From assembly GCA_043744255.1 (NCBI GenBank), contig JAYTVA010000117.1, positions 1-64,000 of the forward strand: 64,000 nt of DNA. Direction: 5' to 3'. Position numbers and translations under genes: made by a program. Shown one piece after another: positions 36,267 through 45,123 of the stretch (positions are counted from its first letter, which is position 1; every line of letters begins with the position of its first letter). The stretch is from UKL13-2 sp043744255 (GTDB lineage Bacteria > Pseudomonadota > Gammaproteobacteria > Burkholderiales > Usitatibacteraceae). The notes beneath the pieces are model-generated. The model was not told where the DNA came from and searched no databases. It was given only the letters and a program-made list of their open reading frames with translations.

Positions 36267-37304
36267 ATGAGACACGCCCTCCTCGCATTGACCGCTGCCG
36301 CGACCCTAGGGCTCGCGGTTGCCAGCAACGTGACGACCGCAGCAGCCACGGCGGTCGAAGCAGCAACGCCGGAAGTGTTTGCGAAGGTGGGCGAGACGAT
36401 CATCAAAACTGAGGAATTTAATCGCGCCTTGCACCTTGCCGTGCGCAGAAAGTTCTATCACGCCGAGGTGCCACCAGCCCGGATGGCCGAATTGCAGCGG
36501 GAAGTCGCTGCACAACTGGTGAATCAGTCGATGCTCCAGAAGGAGGCGGCGCGGCGCGGCATCAAGGCGGACAGCAAAGAGGTCGAAGCCACCGTGGGCA
36601 AACTTGAGGCGCAATACAAAGGTCGCCCGCAATGGCAAGAACAGCGCGCGGCGATGTTGCCAGCGCTTGTTCGTAGCCTCGAAACGGAAAGCGTACTCGC
36701 GCAACTTGAGAAACGCGTCCGCGCACTGCCAACGGCCTCCCCCGCCGACGTCAATGCCTACTACCAGCAACACACCGACAAATTCACCGAGCCTGAACGC
36801 ACGCGAGTCGCGGTGATTCTTCTCAAGGTCGATCCATCCTCACCCAAGGCCGTGTGGGACAAAACCCGTGACGACGCCGCTAAATTATTGCCATCGCTGC
36901 GGAGCGGCAAGGTCGAATTTTCCGCAGTCGCCAAACAGCGGTCTGGCGATCCTTCGGCAACCACGGGTGGTGACATGGGCTACCTGCACCGTGGCATGTT
37001 AGCGCCAGCGGCCGAACTCGCCGTTCAGCGGCTACAGCCAACAGAAATTTCCGAGCCGGTCACGCTGCTGCAAGGTGTGGCAATTTTTCGCGTTGCAGAA
37101 CGCACGCCGTCGAAGTTGTTGCCGATCACACAGGTTCAGGAACGTGCGCGCGGCCTATTGGAGCGTGAGCGTAGCGACGCAGCATGGAACGGCCTCATCA
37201 CAAAGCTGCGTCGTGACACGCCAGTGACGGTCGACGAATCACGCTTTCTGCCGCTAACGGTGGCGGTGGCTGCGCCGTCACCGGCATCCGGGTCAAGACA
37301 TTAG
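36267..37304 (+). CDS. Periplasmic peptidyl-prolyl isomerase (parvulin/SurA-PpiC type)
   Basis: 345 residues with a signal peptide. A SurA/PrsA-like chaperone segment (AELQREVAAQLVNQSMLQKEA...) precedes a parvulin domain near residues 170-280 (ERTRVAVILLKVDP, FSAVAKQRSGDPSATTGGDMGYL, ISEPVTLLQGVAIFRV). It should help fold exported proteins, most likely the cytochromes and the beta-barrel encoded on either side. The ATG at 36267 is chosen over 36255 because GGAG lies at the right distance. Confidence 0.82.
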   Translation: MRHALLALTAAATLGLAVASNVTTAAATAVEAATPEVFAKVGETIIKTEEFNRALHLAVRRKFYHAEVPPARMAELQREVAAQLVNQSMLQKEAARRGIKADSKEVEATVGKLEAQYKGRPQWQEQRAAMLPALVRSLETESVLAQLEKRVRALPTASPADVNAYYQQHTDKFTEPERTRVAVILLKVDPSSPKAVWDKTRDDAAKLLPSLRSGKVEFSAVAKQRSGDPSATTGGDMGYLHRGMLAPAAELAVQRLQPTEISEPVTLLQGVAIFRVAERTPSKLLPITQVQERARGLLERERSDAAWNGLITKLRRDTPVTVDESRFLPLTVAVAAPSPASGSRH

Positions 37305-37327
37305 AGGGTCACCGGGAAGCATGGACG

Positions 37328-39163
37328 GTGGAACCCAAAAACCTGACTGGCTTTATCCCTATGGCCACCCTTGCATGTGCCATGAGCATCTCGCTTGCCA
37401 CCGCGGCCGAGACTCTGCCTGACGCGGCGGTCGCGACGGGCGTCACGACCGAAGGCGAGGTGCACGAGAGCGCGGCGGCCAAGCCCGTGTGGCGTCTCGC
37501 ACCGATCCGCTATTGGGGCAACGTGGTCTATGATTTTCGTGAGGAGCGCGTGGCGGGCGTGCCGCGCGTCATGCAAAACCTCATCAGCACCGACCTCAAT
37601 GCCACCAGCTACCTGTGGCAGCCTTGGGTTGCCATTGTTACGGCCGGGCTTGGCATCAGCGTCGCCAAAGTCAGCGATAGCGAAAGCGCCGGAACCGATA
37701 CGTTTTTGACCGGGCGCGTCCGGCTGAATCTGTTCCCGCAAAGCCGCTTTCCGTTTGAAGTCCGCGCCGAGCACGGCGATACCCGCGTCGATAGCGGAGC
37801 CGGGCCGAGTATCGACTACAAGTACACGTTGCTGAGTCTGCAACAACGTTACCGTCCGGTCGAGAGCAACACGCAGTACAGCATGAGTTTTGACCACTAT
37901 CGTCAGGACGCCACCGACAGCGGGCGCACCACCCGCAACGCGCTGATGTTAGACGCGACTTTCCAGCCGCGCCCCGACCAGACTGCGTCAATCGGGATGC
38001 AATGGAACCAGAACCGGCGCAGCCGCACCGGCGACGAGACTCGCTACAACACGCTGGTCGCGCGCCATTTGTACTCGCCCAATTCTGCCATGTCGGTCGA
38101 TAGCGGGGCCAACGTCACCTACGTTCTCGACGATGTCGGCAGCACCCAAAGCGAGGTGACGATTGTGCAGGCGAATTCGATTGGCTTCTGGCGCTCATCG
38201 ACAGCGCCGCTCACGATGACCGGCTCGGTCCGTCTGTTCGCATTGCGGGTAGGAAATGAACAAGGCAATGAAAATCAGTCGCGCTCCGTGGTGGGTAGTG
38301 GCACGCTCGGTGCCACCTATGCGATGACGAACAATCTGCGCCTGTCCACCAGTCTCAGCATGACGGCGGGCAAGACCGGCGACGCCCACATTGAATCGTC
38401 GGTCGCGAGCGTCGGTGCCAGCTACGACAGCCCGACCGCCGACCTCGGTGCATTCAGCTATGACTGGTTCGGTGGTGCCAGCGCCAGCCACGTCAGCGGA
38501 ACCCGCAACGATGGTGCCGGATTCAATGGCCAACTCGGCCACCGTCTGTCGCGAAACTTCGCGGCCATCGGTCAGAGCCGCATTGGCGTGAGCGTTGGTC
38601 AATCTGCATCGATACAGACCGGCGCGGGCACGGATGACACACGCCAGTTCACCAACAACGCTTCGATCACCTGGGGCGGCCCAACCAATGGCGCCAGCAG
38701 TTTCGCTCGCTTCAGTGTGGCCGATTCGAGATTTGTCGATGGCAAACGGCTGCACTTTCAGCTGATGAATTTCCAACTCACCCGCAGCGATAGCCTCAGC
38801 CGCAATGCGTCATTTTCTGGCACCTTGACTTGGCAACGCACGCGCCAATCGGCAGAGGAGGTCGGCACCCCGACAGAACTACTGGGAGATCGCGGCTTTC
38901 GCACCAGCACCAGTGCCGATCTGACTTATCAACACGAGCGGATTTTCAGTGTGCCGCGTCTGCGCTTTTTGTCACAGCTCAAAGTCAACCGCGACGAGAC
39001 GCTGCAACTGATCGGCACACCGGAAGAGCGTGAAAGCCGCTTTTGGGAAAACCGCCTCGAGTACCGGATCGGACGACTGGAGTCGCGTTTTCTGGTGCGC
39101 GTTGGCGACATCGACCATCGGCGACGCAATTTGGTCATGTGGAAATTGATTCGGCAGTTCTGA
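37328..39163 (+). CDS. Outer-membrane beta-barrel protein (putative porin of a cytochrome conduit)
   Basis: 611 residues: a signal peptide, then a long series of alternating polar/apolar strands rich in Ser, Thr, Arg and aromatic residues. The chain ends MWKLIRQF with a terminal Phe, as expected for BAM-inserted barrels. No CXXCH is present. The ~584-residue mature size would allow a 20+-strand barrel able to hold a cytochrome, as in Mtr/Pcc-type porin-cytochrome complexes, though no homology to MtrB could be recognised. It starts at GTG 37328; an ATG at 37361 is possible. Cytochrome genes lie immediately on both sides. Confidence 0.7.
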   Translation: MEPKNLTGFIPMATLACAMSISLATAAETLPDAAVATGVTTEGEVHESAAAKPVWRLAPIRYWGNVVYDFREERVAGVPRVMQNLISTDLNATSYLWQPWVAIVTAGLGISVAKVSDSESAGTDTFLTGRVRLNLFPQSRFPFEVRAEHGDTRVDSGAGPSIDYKYTLLSLQQRYRPVESNTQYSMSFDHYRQDATDSGRTTRNALMLDATFQPRPDQTASIGMQWNQNRRSRTGDETRYNTLVARHLYSPNSAMSVDSGANVTYVLDDVGSTQSEVTIVQANSIGFWRSSTAPLTMTGSVRLFALRVGNEQGNENQSRSVVGSGTLGATYAMTNNLRLSTSLSMTAGKTGDAHIESSVASVGASYDSPTADLGAFSYDWFGGASASHVSGTRNDGAGFNGQLGHRLSRNFAAIGQSRIGVSVGQSASIQTGAGTDDTRQFTNNASITWGGPTNGASSFARFSVADSRFVDGKRLHFQLMNFQLTRSDSLSRNASFSGTLTWQRTRQSAEEVGTPTELLGDRGFRTSTSADLTYQHERIFSVPRLRFLSQLKVNRDETLQLIGTPEERESRFWENRLEYRIGRLESRFLVRVGDIDHRRRNLVMWKLIRQF

Positions 39164-39181
39164 TCGCAAGGAGTGCAGGCA

Positions 39182-39667
39182 ATGGTACTGAGATCGCTTC
39201 GTGTCGTCGTCAGCAAAATCGCCATCATCCTCGCCGTGATGCTGGCCGCGCTGATGCCAAATACCGCCGATGCCGAATACGGCGATGTCGTCATCAATAA
39301 TTTTTCGGACGCCGCCAAGATGCGCCCAGTGGTATTTCCGCACTGGTTCCATCGCATCCGCTACAACTGCAAAGTCTGTCACGGTGATTTGGGCTTTCAG
39401 TTCAAGGCCGGCGGCAATCAAATCAACATGTTGAAAATCATCGACGGCCAGTATTGCGGTGCGTGCCACAACGGCACGGTCGCGTGGTCGATTGAAAACT
39501 GCAATCTCTGTCACTCCGGCAAGACCGGTACCCCGACACAGGTGCACGAAAGCACGATTCAGGCGTTGGCGGCACCGCCCGTTGCTGTCAAGGCCGCACC
39601 TCAACCTACCGCAGCGTCGGCACGCGGCGCACCCGCGCCTGCGACCGCCAAAACCAAGGGGAATTGA
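39182..39667 (+). CDS. Triheme c7-type cytochrome (copy 1)
   Basis: 161 residues with a signal peptide ending ADAEYGD and three haem sites (CKVCH, CGACH, CNLCH). VVFPHWFHRIRYNC supplies two distal His, and NMLKIIDGQYCGACH supplies a conserved Met. The C-terminal ~50 residues are an Ala/Pro linker-like tail. It is a close paralogue of the protein at 43670. A periplasmic shuttle role is inferred. AAGGAG precedes the ATG at 39182. Confidence 0.82.
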   Translation: MVLRSLRVVVSKIAIILAVMLAALMPNTADAEYGDVVINNFSDAAKMRPVVFPHWFHRIRYNCKVCHGDLGFQFKAGGNQINMLKIIDGQYCGACHNGTVAWSIENCNLCHSGKTGTPTQVHESTIQALAAPPVAVKAAPQPTAASARGAPAPATAKTKGN

Positions 39668-39668
39668 C

Positions 39669-41375
39669 GTGGGCTCAACGCGGCGAATCCGTGCGATCTG
39701 CGATCACTGTGCCGGTCTGGCGCTGCTGTGTGCAACCTTGATGTCGCCAAGCGCGGCCATTGCGCAATCGACCCCGCAGGAGGTCTACGAGAAAAATTGT
39801 GCCACTTGCCACGCAACTGGCAAAGAAGGCGCACCGCGGCTCGACGACAAGGCCGCGTGGAAGGCGCGCATGAAAGATGGCTTCAGCGGCATTTTCGATT
39901 CGACCCTGCGCGGCAAAGGCAACATGCCACCCAAGGGCGGCAATCCCTCACTGAGCGATGATGCCGCGATTGCCGCAACCACCTTCATCCTCGGCACCGC
40001 CGGGGTGATCCCGTTTGTGCCCACCACCATTGGCGGCCAGCCAAGCGCGCCACCCAGCGCTTCGCCAGCTTCGGCGACCACGACGACGGCGGCCAAATCT
40101 ACAGGCGGAAACAATGATGCCGGGAAGGGGCGCGGCGTGTATCAGTCTGTCTGTGCGGTCTGTCACGCCGGCGGCGTTGCCGGTGCGCCTAGGCTCGGTG
40201 ATGCAGCGGCCTGGAACCCGCGCATCAAGTCGGGCGTCGCGGCGCTGTACACCAGCGCACTCCGTGGAAAAGCGGCGATGCCGGCCAAAGGCGGCAACAC
40301 CGCGCTCGGCGACGCAGACGTGAAAGCAGCGGTGGATTTCATGCTCGCACAAGTGCGCGCGGGCGGTGCGCCGTCGGCTGCTGCGGTGGCCACGGTTGCC
40401 TCTGCCGTCACCGCTGCACCCGCGAAAAAACCATCAACGACGACCGCCGCCCCCGCTGGCGACAACACTGCCGCGACGGGAGACAGCGGCAAAGGCAAAT
40501 CAATCTATCAAGGATCGTGCGCGGCCTGCCATGCCAGCGGCCTCGCGGGTGCACCAAAGTTCGGCGATGCGGCGCAGTGGGCTCCGCGCATCAAATCCGG
40601 TGCCGAAACGCTGTACGCGAGCGCGCTGAGAGGCAAGGGGGCGATGCCCGCAAAGGGCGGCAACATCGCGTTAGCCGATGCTGATGTCAAAGCCGCAGTG
40701 GATTTTTTGATGGCGCAAGCAGGTGCGCCCGTGGTAGCTGCCAGCGGCAACAAGGTGGCCCTAAGCGCGAAGGCCAGCGAGGTGCCGACGCCGGGCGCGG
40801 CAATGATTCCTGCGACGCCGATCGCGCCGTTGGCCATCGCTGGCGTAGCCGCGCCGACCACGGCCAGCGATGTCAATGCCTTCAACCGTTTATTGCGCGC
40901 GCCGGGCAAGCGCAATTTGCCACCGGCAGAAGACAACATTCACGATCCCGACAATGACGGCACCCATACGCTACAAGCACCACTCCAAGCGTTTGCCAAT
41001 CTGCCCAAAGGGCTCGGCGGCAATCAAGTCGATTGGGTGAAGGGTCTGCGCGAGAAGAAATTCTCCCCGCGCGCGGACCGCAGCGACGACAAAGCGGAGA
41101 TGGCGGTACTTGATCTGAACATCGTGCGCGAGGTTAAGGGCTCGATGCCCGATGTGGTCTACCCGCACAAACAGCACACCGAAATCCTCGACTGTGCCAA
41201 CTGCCATCCGGCGATTTTCATTCCGCACAAAGGAGCCAACCAGATCAGCATGGCGTCGATTTTGCTCGGACAAAAGTGTGGCGTATGTCACGGCAAAGTG
41301 GCGTTCCCGGTGTCGGAATGCCGACGCTGCCACTCGAAGTCAAAGGACCCCATGACGGCGGGAGGTAAACCATGA
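39669..41375 (+). CDS. Hexaheme cytochrome: three c5-like domains fused to a triheme c7-like domain
   Basis: 568 residues, starting at GTG 39669 two bases after the previous stop. A signal peptide ends IAQS. Three tandem c5-type domains carry CATCH (Cys44), CAVCH (Cys162) and CAACH (Cys284), each with the repeat pattern APRLxDxAxWxxRxKxG...LRGKGxMPxKGGN that provides an axial Met. Ala/Thr/Pro linkers separate them. The C-terminal part (from ~430) has three more haems (CANCH Cys509, CGVCH, CRRCH) with IHDP and YPHKQH and is homologous to the protein at 43134. His/Met and bis-His haems in one chain imply a wide potential span. A periplasm-spanning wire is inferred. Confidence 0.8.
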   Translation: MGSTRRIRAICDHCAGLALLCATLMSPSAAIAQSTPQEVYEKNCATCHATGKEGAPRLDDKAAWKARMKDGFSGIFDSTLRGKGNMPPKGGNPSLSDDAAIAATTFILGTAGVIPFVPTTIGGQPSAPPSASPASATTTTAAKSTGGNNDAGKGRGVYQSVCAVCHAGGVAGAPRLGDAAAWNPRIKSGVAALYTSALRGKAAMPAKGGNTALGDADVKAAVDFMLAQVRAGGAPSAAAVATVASAVTAAPAKKPSTTTAAPAGDNTAATGDSGKGKSIYQGSCAACHASGLAGAPKFGDAAQWAPRIKSGAETLYASALRGKGAMPAKGGNIALADADVKAAVDFLMAQAGAPVVAASGNKVALSAKASEVPTPGAAMIPATPIAPLAIAGVAAPTTASDVNAFNRLLRAPGKRNLPPAEDNIHDPDNDGTHTLQAPLQAFANLPKGLGGNQVDWVKGLREKKFSPRADRSDDKAEMAVLDLNIVREVKGSMPDVVYPHKQHTEILDCANCHPAIFIPHKGANQISMASILLGQKCGVCHGKVAFPVSECRRCHSKSKDPMTAGGKP

Positions 41376-42274
41376 ACGCCATTCGCATTGACCATTGTCT
41401 TCTTGCTGGTCTGGTGATCGCCGGGACGCTCGCGCCAGCAATCGCAGTCACTACACCGCCGCGACCGCCCGCACCGGATGCACAGGTCGTGGAGCAAAAA
41501 ATCACGCTGGTCTCGCGCATGTTGCACGGCTCACCAGTGGCCACGCGCATCGCGGCCAGTGGCAACGCCGCTGCCCACGCGCATGTGAAACAAGCCGAGC
41601 AATTGTTGCAACGTAGTCACGCACTGGTCGGCGCGAACGATCTCGTCGGTGCCGACGGTGTGCTGAACGAAGCCATGTGGCAGATTGGCAAGGCTCGTGA
41701 ATTGGTGCCCGACCCTGCCGCCAAGGAAATCGGCGAGCGAGCGCGCTTTGCGCAGACCGCTCACGGTGTCGAGTTGCTCGACGCGGCCTATCAGCAACAT
41801 CTCGCGCGTACCGGTCATCAGGCAGATAGCGACCTTGCGCGCGCACGCGCGCTGGCGGAAGAAGCCAGGCAAATGGCGACTGCGGAAAAATATCTGGAGG
41901 CCAACGCGCTACTCAGCCGGGCGCGCGACCTGATGCTGGCGAGCTATCACCGTCATCTCGGTAGTGCCACCATCATCTACGCCGAGACCTTCGTCAACAG
42001 TGCCGGCAAGTACGCCTACGAACTCGACCGTTATCGAGACTATGAATCGCTGCTACCTATCGCGCTCCGCGATCTGAACGTATCGCGCGAAACTTCGGCA
42101 CTGGTTAATCGGGTTGCCGAGCGCGCACACGCACTGCACGGGCAAGCGGTACAGCGCGCTGAACGCAAAGACTTCAACGCCGCGATCCGTCTGGTCACGC
42201 AGGCCACCGCGCAGCTTCAGCGCGCGTTGACGGTGGCCGGTGTGGTGGTTCCGCAATCCATTCCCGGCGGCTAG
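41372..42274 (+). CDS. Secreted helical protein of unknown function (paralogue 1)
   Basis: 300 residues, not recognised. A signal peptide (…GTLAPAIAVTTPP) is followed by an almost entirely helical, Ala/Arg/Glu-rich chain with TPR-like spacing. The segment FVNSAGKYAYELDRYRDYESL corresponds to FANKEEEYVYEVDRNDTHLML in the next protein, so the two are paralogues. Its ATG overlaps the hexaheme stop by 4 bases, with GGAGG upstream. Tight coupling to cytochrome genes suggests a structural or assembly role in the same complex. Confidence 0.65.
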   Translation: MNAIRIDHCLLAGLVIAGTLAPAIAVTTPPRPPAPDAQVVEQKITLVSRMLHGSPVATRIAASGNAAAHAHVKQAEQLLQRSHALVGANDLVGADGVLNEAMWQIGKARELVPDPAAKEIGERARFAQTAHGVELLDAAYQQHLARTGHQADSDLARARALAEEARQMATAEKYLEANALLSRARDLMLASYHRHLGSATIIYAETFVNSAGKYAYELDRYRDYESLLPIALRDLNVSRETSALVNRVAERAHALHGQAVQRAERKDFNAAIRLVTQATAQLQRALTVAGVVVPQSIPGG

Positions 42275-42278
42275 CCCC

Positions 42279-43133
42279 GTGTTCACGCCCTTACTCCGGT
42301 TCGTCCTAGTGCTTGGCCTCCTCATTCCCAGCCTCCTGCACGGTGCCGCCACGGCGGAGCAGGTGTTACGGCGGCTAGATCAAGTCGCCACCTTGATCGA
42401 ATCTTCCTCTGGTGCCCAGCAAGTAGAGCGCGCCAACCAACCGCCTGCACTCGCTAAGCGCGCCACCGCGCGCGCCCTGCACAAACTGGCGTCCGATGCG
42501 TATCGCAGCAACGATCTCGCCTCCGCCACCCAACTCCTCGACGATGCCACGCACGACATGATGGATGCGGTGCGCCAGTCAGCGCCAGAACAAGTAACCA
42601 GCGACAAGGCGCAACGTGATTTTCAATCGCGGCGCGAGAGCGTGGTTGCGCTGATCGAAGCCCAGCGGCGCATCGCCAAGGATAAAGGCGGGGACGGTCG
42701 CCGCGTGAGCACCGACACGCGCGCCGCCGAGCAGGCGATGGCGCAAGCCAACGCCCTCGCCGCAGAAGGCAAATGGCCAGAGGCACGAACGCACCTAGAC
42801 CGCGCGTACCTCCATGTCAAAGCGAGCGTACGAGGAATGCGCGAAGGCGACACACTGGTGCGCTCTCTCAACTTTGCGAACAAGGAAGAGGAGTACGTCT
42901 ACGAAGTCGATCGCAACGACACGCACTTGATGCTGATCCAGGTGCTGCTGCAAGACAAACCGCAGACCGCGCGGCAGGCGCAAAAGTCCGTCGATGAGGC
43001 CGCACGACTGCGGCGTGAAGCGGAGACGGCGGCGGCACTGAAGGACTACGACCGAGGCGTGCGCACGCTGGAAGACTCCACGCGTGAGCTGGTGCGGGCG
43101 CTTCGTGGTGCCGGCATCTATATCCCCGGATAA
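42279..43133 (+). CDS. Secreted helical protein of unknown function (paralogue 2)
   Basis: 284 residues, starting at GTG 42279 four bases after the previous stop. A signal peptide (LVLGLLIPSLLHGAATA) precedes a predicted all-helical chain with heptad-like Leu/Ala spacing and no Cys. The shared F.N...YxYExDR motif marks it as a paralogue of the preceding protein. I do not know its family. A haem-free spacer or scaffold for the electron-transfer complex is a possibility only. Confidence 0.62.
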   Translation: MFTPLLRFVLVLGLLIPSLLHGAATAEQVLRRLDQVATLIESSSGAQQVERANQPPALAKRATARALHKLASDAYRSNDLASATQLLDDATHDMMDAVRQSAPEQVTSDKAQRDFQSRRESVVALIEAQRRIAKDKGGDGRRVSTDTRAAEQAMAQANALAAEGKWPEARTHLDRAYLHVKASVRGMREGDTLVRSLNFANKEEEYVYEVDRNDTHLMLIQVLLQDKPQTARQAQKSVDEAARLRREAETAAALKDYDRGVRTLEDSTRELVRALRGAGIYIPG

Positions 43134-43673
43134 ATGATGGCACGCAAAGCCAAGATGCTTTTCGTGATCGCCGGTGCCAGCGTCGCCCTGGCCGCGATGG
43201 CGCGCGAGTGGCTACCGCTCGCGCGCGATGGCATTCACGATCCCGAGTTGCCCGCCCTCGCGATCCTTCAGGAACCCCGCCAGGCGCTCGCCCTCCTGCC
43301 AGCAGACGGCACGGGCAATATGGTCAATTGGGTCAAGTCGTTGGATGAAGGGGTTATCAAACCGCGCACCGGCGTGTTGTCTGATACCCCCATCACCATT
43401 CGCGACAGAGACGTGTTGCTAAAGAATACCGGCGAGATGCCCATGGTGCGGTTTCCCCATCGGCAGCACACCGCGTGGCTCGATTGCAGCAATTGTCACG
43501 ACAAGTTGTTTCAACAAAAGGCGGGTGCGACCAAAATCAATATGGCGATGATCCTCCGTGGCGAAAAATGCGGCGTCTGCCACGGCGCGGTCTCGTTTCC
43601 GATCACTGAGTGCAATCGCTGCCACAGCGCGCCGCGCAAGCTTGGGCCGGTCGAGAAAGTGGCGTCGCCATGA
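43134..43673 (+). CDS. Triheme c7-type cytochrome with IHDP/PHRQH motifs
   Basis: 179 residues with an N-terminal signal/anchor and haem sites CSNCH, CGVCH and CNRCH. It aligns throughout with the C-terminal domain of the hexaheme protein: DGIHDPE, GNMVNWVKSL, MVRFPHRQHTAWLDC, ATKINMAMILRGEKCGVCH. Three non-motif His (IHDP, PHRQH) can serve as distal ligands. It follows the helical protein gene directly (TAA then ATG) and overlaps the next cytochrome gene by 4 bases. Confidence 0.8.
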   Translation: MMARKAKMLFVIAGASVALAAMAREWLPLARDGIHDPELPALAILQEPRQALALLPADGTGNMVNWVKSLDEGVIKPRTGVLSDTPITIRDRDVLLKNTGEMPMVRFPHRQHTAWLDCSNCHDKLFQQKAGATKINMAMILRGEKCGVCHGAVSFPITECNRCHSAPRKLGPVEKVASP

Positions 43674-44065
43674 CCCGCGCGACCACGACAAATGCTCGGA
43701 ACACCGCGCTGGTATTGGGGTTTGTCGCGATGCTGGTCACGTCACCCGTGGTAGCCGAGTACGCAGACGTGGTATTGAACAAGCGCGCCGATGCGGCCGG
43801 CGTGCGGCCAGTGGTGTTTCCGCACTGGTTCCATCGCATGCGCTATCGCTGCAATGTCTGCCATACCGAGTTGAAGTTCGAAATGCGCGCCGGTGCCAAC
43901 ACCGTGCTGATGAAAGACATCGTCGATGGCAAATTTTGTGGTGCGTGCCATAACGACAAGATCGCTTGGGGCGCGGCCAATTGCGACTATTGCCACTCGG
44001 GCAAGCCCGGTCTCGCATCGGGCATTTACGGCGGCAGCGAAACCAAGGGGCCAGGGCGATGGTAG
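43670..44065 (+). CDS. Triheme c7-type cytochrome (copy 2)
   Basis: 131 residues: signal peptide ending VVAEYAD, then VVFPHWFHRMRYRCNVCH, VLMKDIVDGKFCGACH and CDYCHSGKPG. It is a clear paralogue of 39182. Only two non-motif His are present for three haems, but the Met before GKFCGACH is conserved in all four c7-like domains of the cluster and may be the third ligand. It overlaps the preceding gene by ATGA and the following NHL gene by 7 bases. Confidence 0.82.
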   Translation: MTRATTTNARNTALVLGFVAMLVTSPVVAEYADVVLNKRADAAGVRPVVFPHWFHRMRYRCNVCHTELKFEMRAGANTVLMKDIVDGKFCGACHNDKIAWGAANCDYCHSGKPGLASGIYGGSETKGPGRW

Positions 44066-45123
44066 CGCGCGCAATGTTCGTCGTCGCCATCATGCAGGCG
44101 CTCCTACAGGGGTGCGCGAGTGAACCGATGGTGTTGCGTCTCGCCTCAAACACAAACGCTGACTTGGTATGGCCTGCGCCAGCATCCGGCGAAACGCCGC
44201 GCTACCGCTGGCTCGGCGAGTTAACGGGTGATGACAATCTCACCACCGCCAGTGGAAAGCCGCCGGGCGCGCTCGGCAAGACCTTGCGCTGGCTGGTCGG
44301 CCTCGACGCCGACGGGCGAAGCCGGCAACTGTTGCAACGTCCGTCGGCGGGTCTGGTGGATGCGCGCGGGCGCATTATCGTCGCCGATGTTTCACGCCGG
44401 GTGCTGTTCGTGTTCGACCAGCGACAAGGGCGCGTGGAGACGTGGGAGCAGGCCGACCGCGACACCCGATTCATCGCGCCAGTCGCGATTGTGGCTACCG
44501 ATAGCGGTGACATTTTGGTCAGCGATGCCGAGTTGAAAAAAATCTACCGGCTGCGCGCAGACGGCACGCCCATCAGCGCCTTCGGTGGCGGCGTGTTGAA
44601 ACGCCCGACCGGCATCGCCTTCGACCATCTGCAAAAACGGATCTACGTTGCCGACGCCTATGCGCACGACATCAAGGTATTTGACGACCAGGCTCGCCTG
44701 ATCTCGAGTATCGGCGGGCGCGGCGAGGCCGCAGGCGAATTCAATTACCCGACGCACCTTGCTTTTGCCGACGGGCGCTTGTACGTGACGGACTCGCTCA
44801 ATGCGCGCGTGCAGGTGATCGACCAGCAGGGTCAGGTAGTGCAGTCAGTCGGTGCGCGTGGGCTCTACATCGGCAATCTCACGCGCCCCAAAGGCATCGC
44901 CGTGGACGCGAGCGGGCGGCTCTACGTGGTTGAATCGTTCCACGATCACTTGCTGGTGTTTGATCGCAACGGCGCACCTTTGCTTGGCATTGGCGGCACC
45001 GGCAAAAACGCGGGTCAGTTTTATCTGCCCTCGGCCGTGTGGACAGATGCCGAGAACCGTGTGTACGTGGCCGACATGTTCAACGGCCGCATTGCAGTGT
45101 TGCAGTTCTTGGGTGGTGAGTGA
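44059..45123 (+). CDS. NHL-repeat beta-propeller lipoprotein (copy 2)
   Basis: 354 residues. A signal sequence ends in the lipobox LLQGC. About six propeller blades follow with the NHL signature (KRPTGIAFDHLQKRIYVADAY, GRLYVTDSLNARVQVID, RPKGIAVDASGRLYVVESF, NRVYVADMFNGRIAVL). It is a paralogue of the first gene of the cluster and, like it, directly precedes a doubled-CXXCH cytochrome. A likely role is a surface scaffold or cap for that cytochrome. The ATG at 44059 lies inside the previous gene; the stop overlaps the next start (TGATG). Confidence 0.8.
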   Translation: MVARAMFVVAIMQALLQGCASEPMVLRLASNTNADLVWPAPASGETPRYRWLGELTGDDNLTTASGKPPGALGKTLRWLVGLDADGRSRQLLQRPSAGLVDARGRIIVADVSRRVLFVFDQRQGRVETWEQADRDTRFIAPVAIVATDSGDILVSDAELKKIYRLRADGTPISAFGGGVLKRPTGIAFDHLQKRIYVADAYAHDIKVFDDQARLISSIGGRGEAAGEFNYPTHLAFADGRLYVTDSLNARVQVIDQQGQVVQSVGARGLYIGNLTRPKGIAVDASGRLYVVESFHDHLLVFDRNGAPLLGIGGTGKNAGQFYLPSAVWTDAENRVYVADMFNGRIAVLQFLGGE

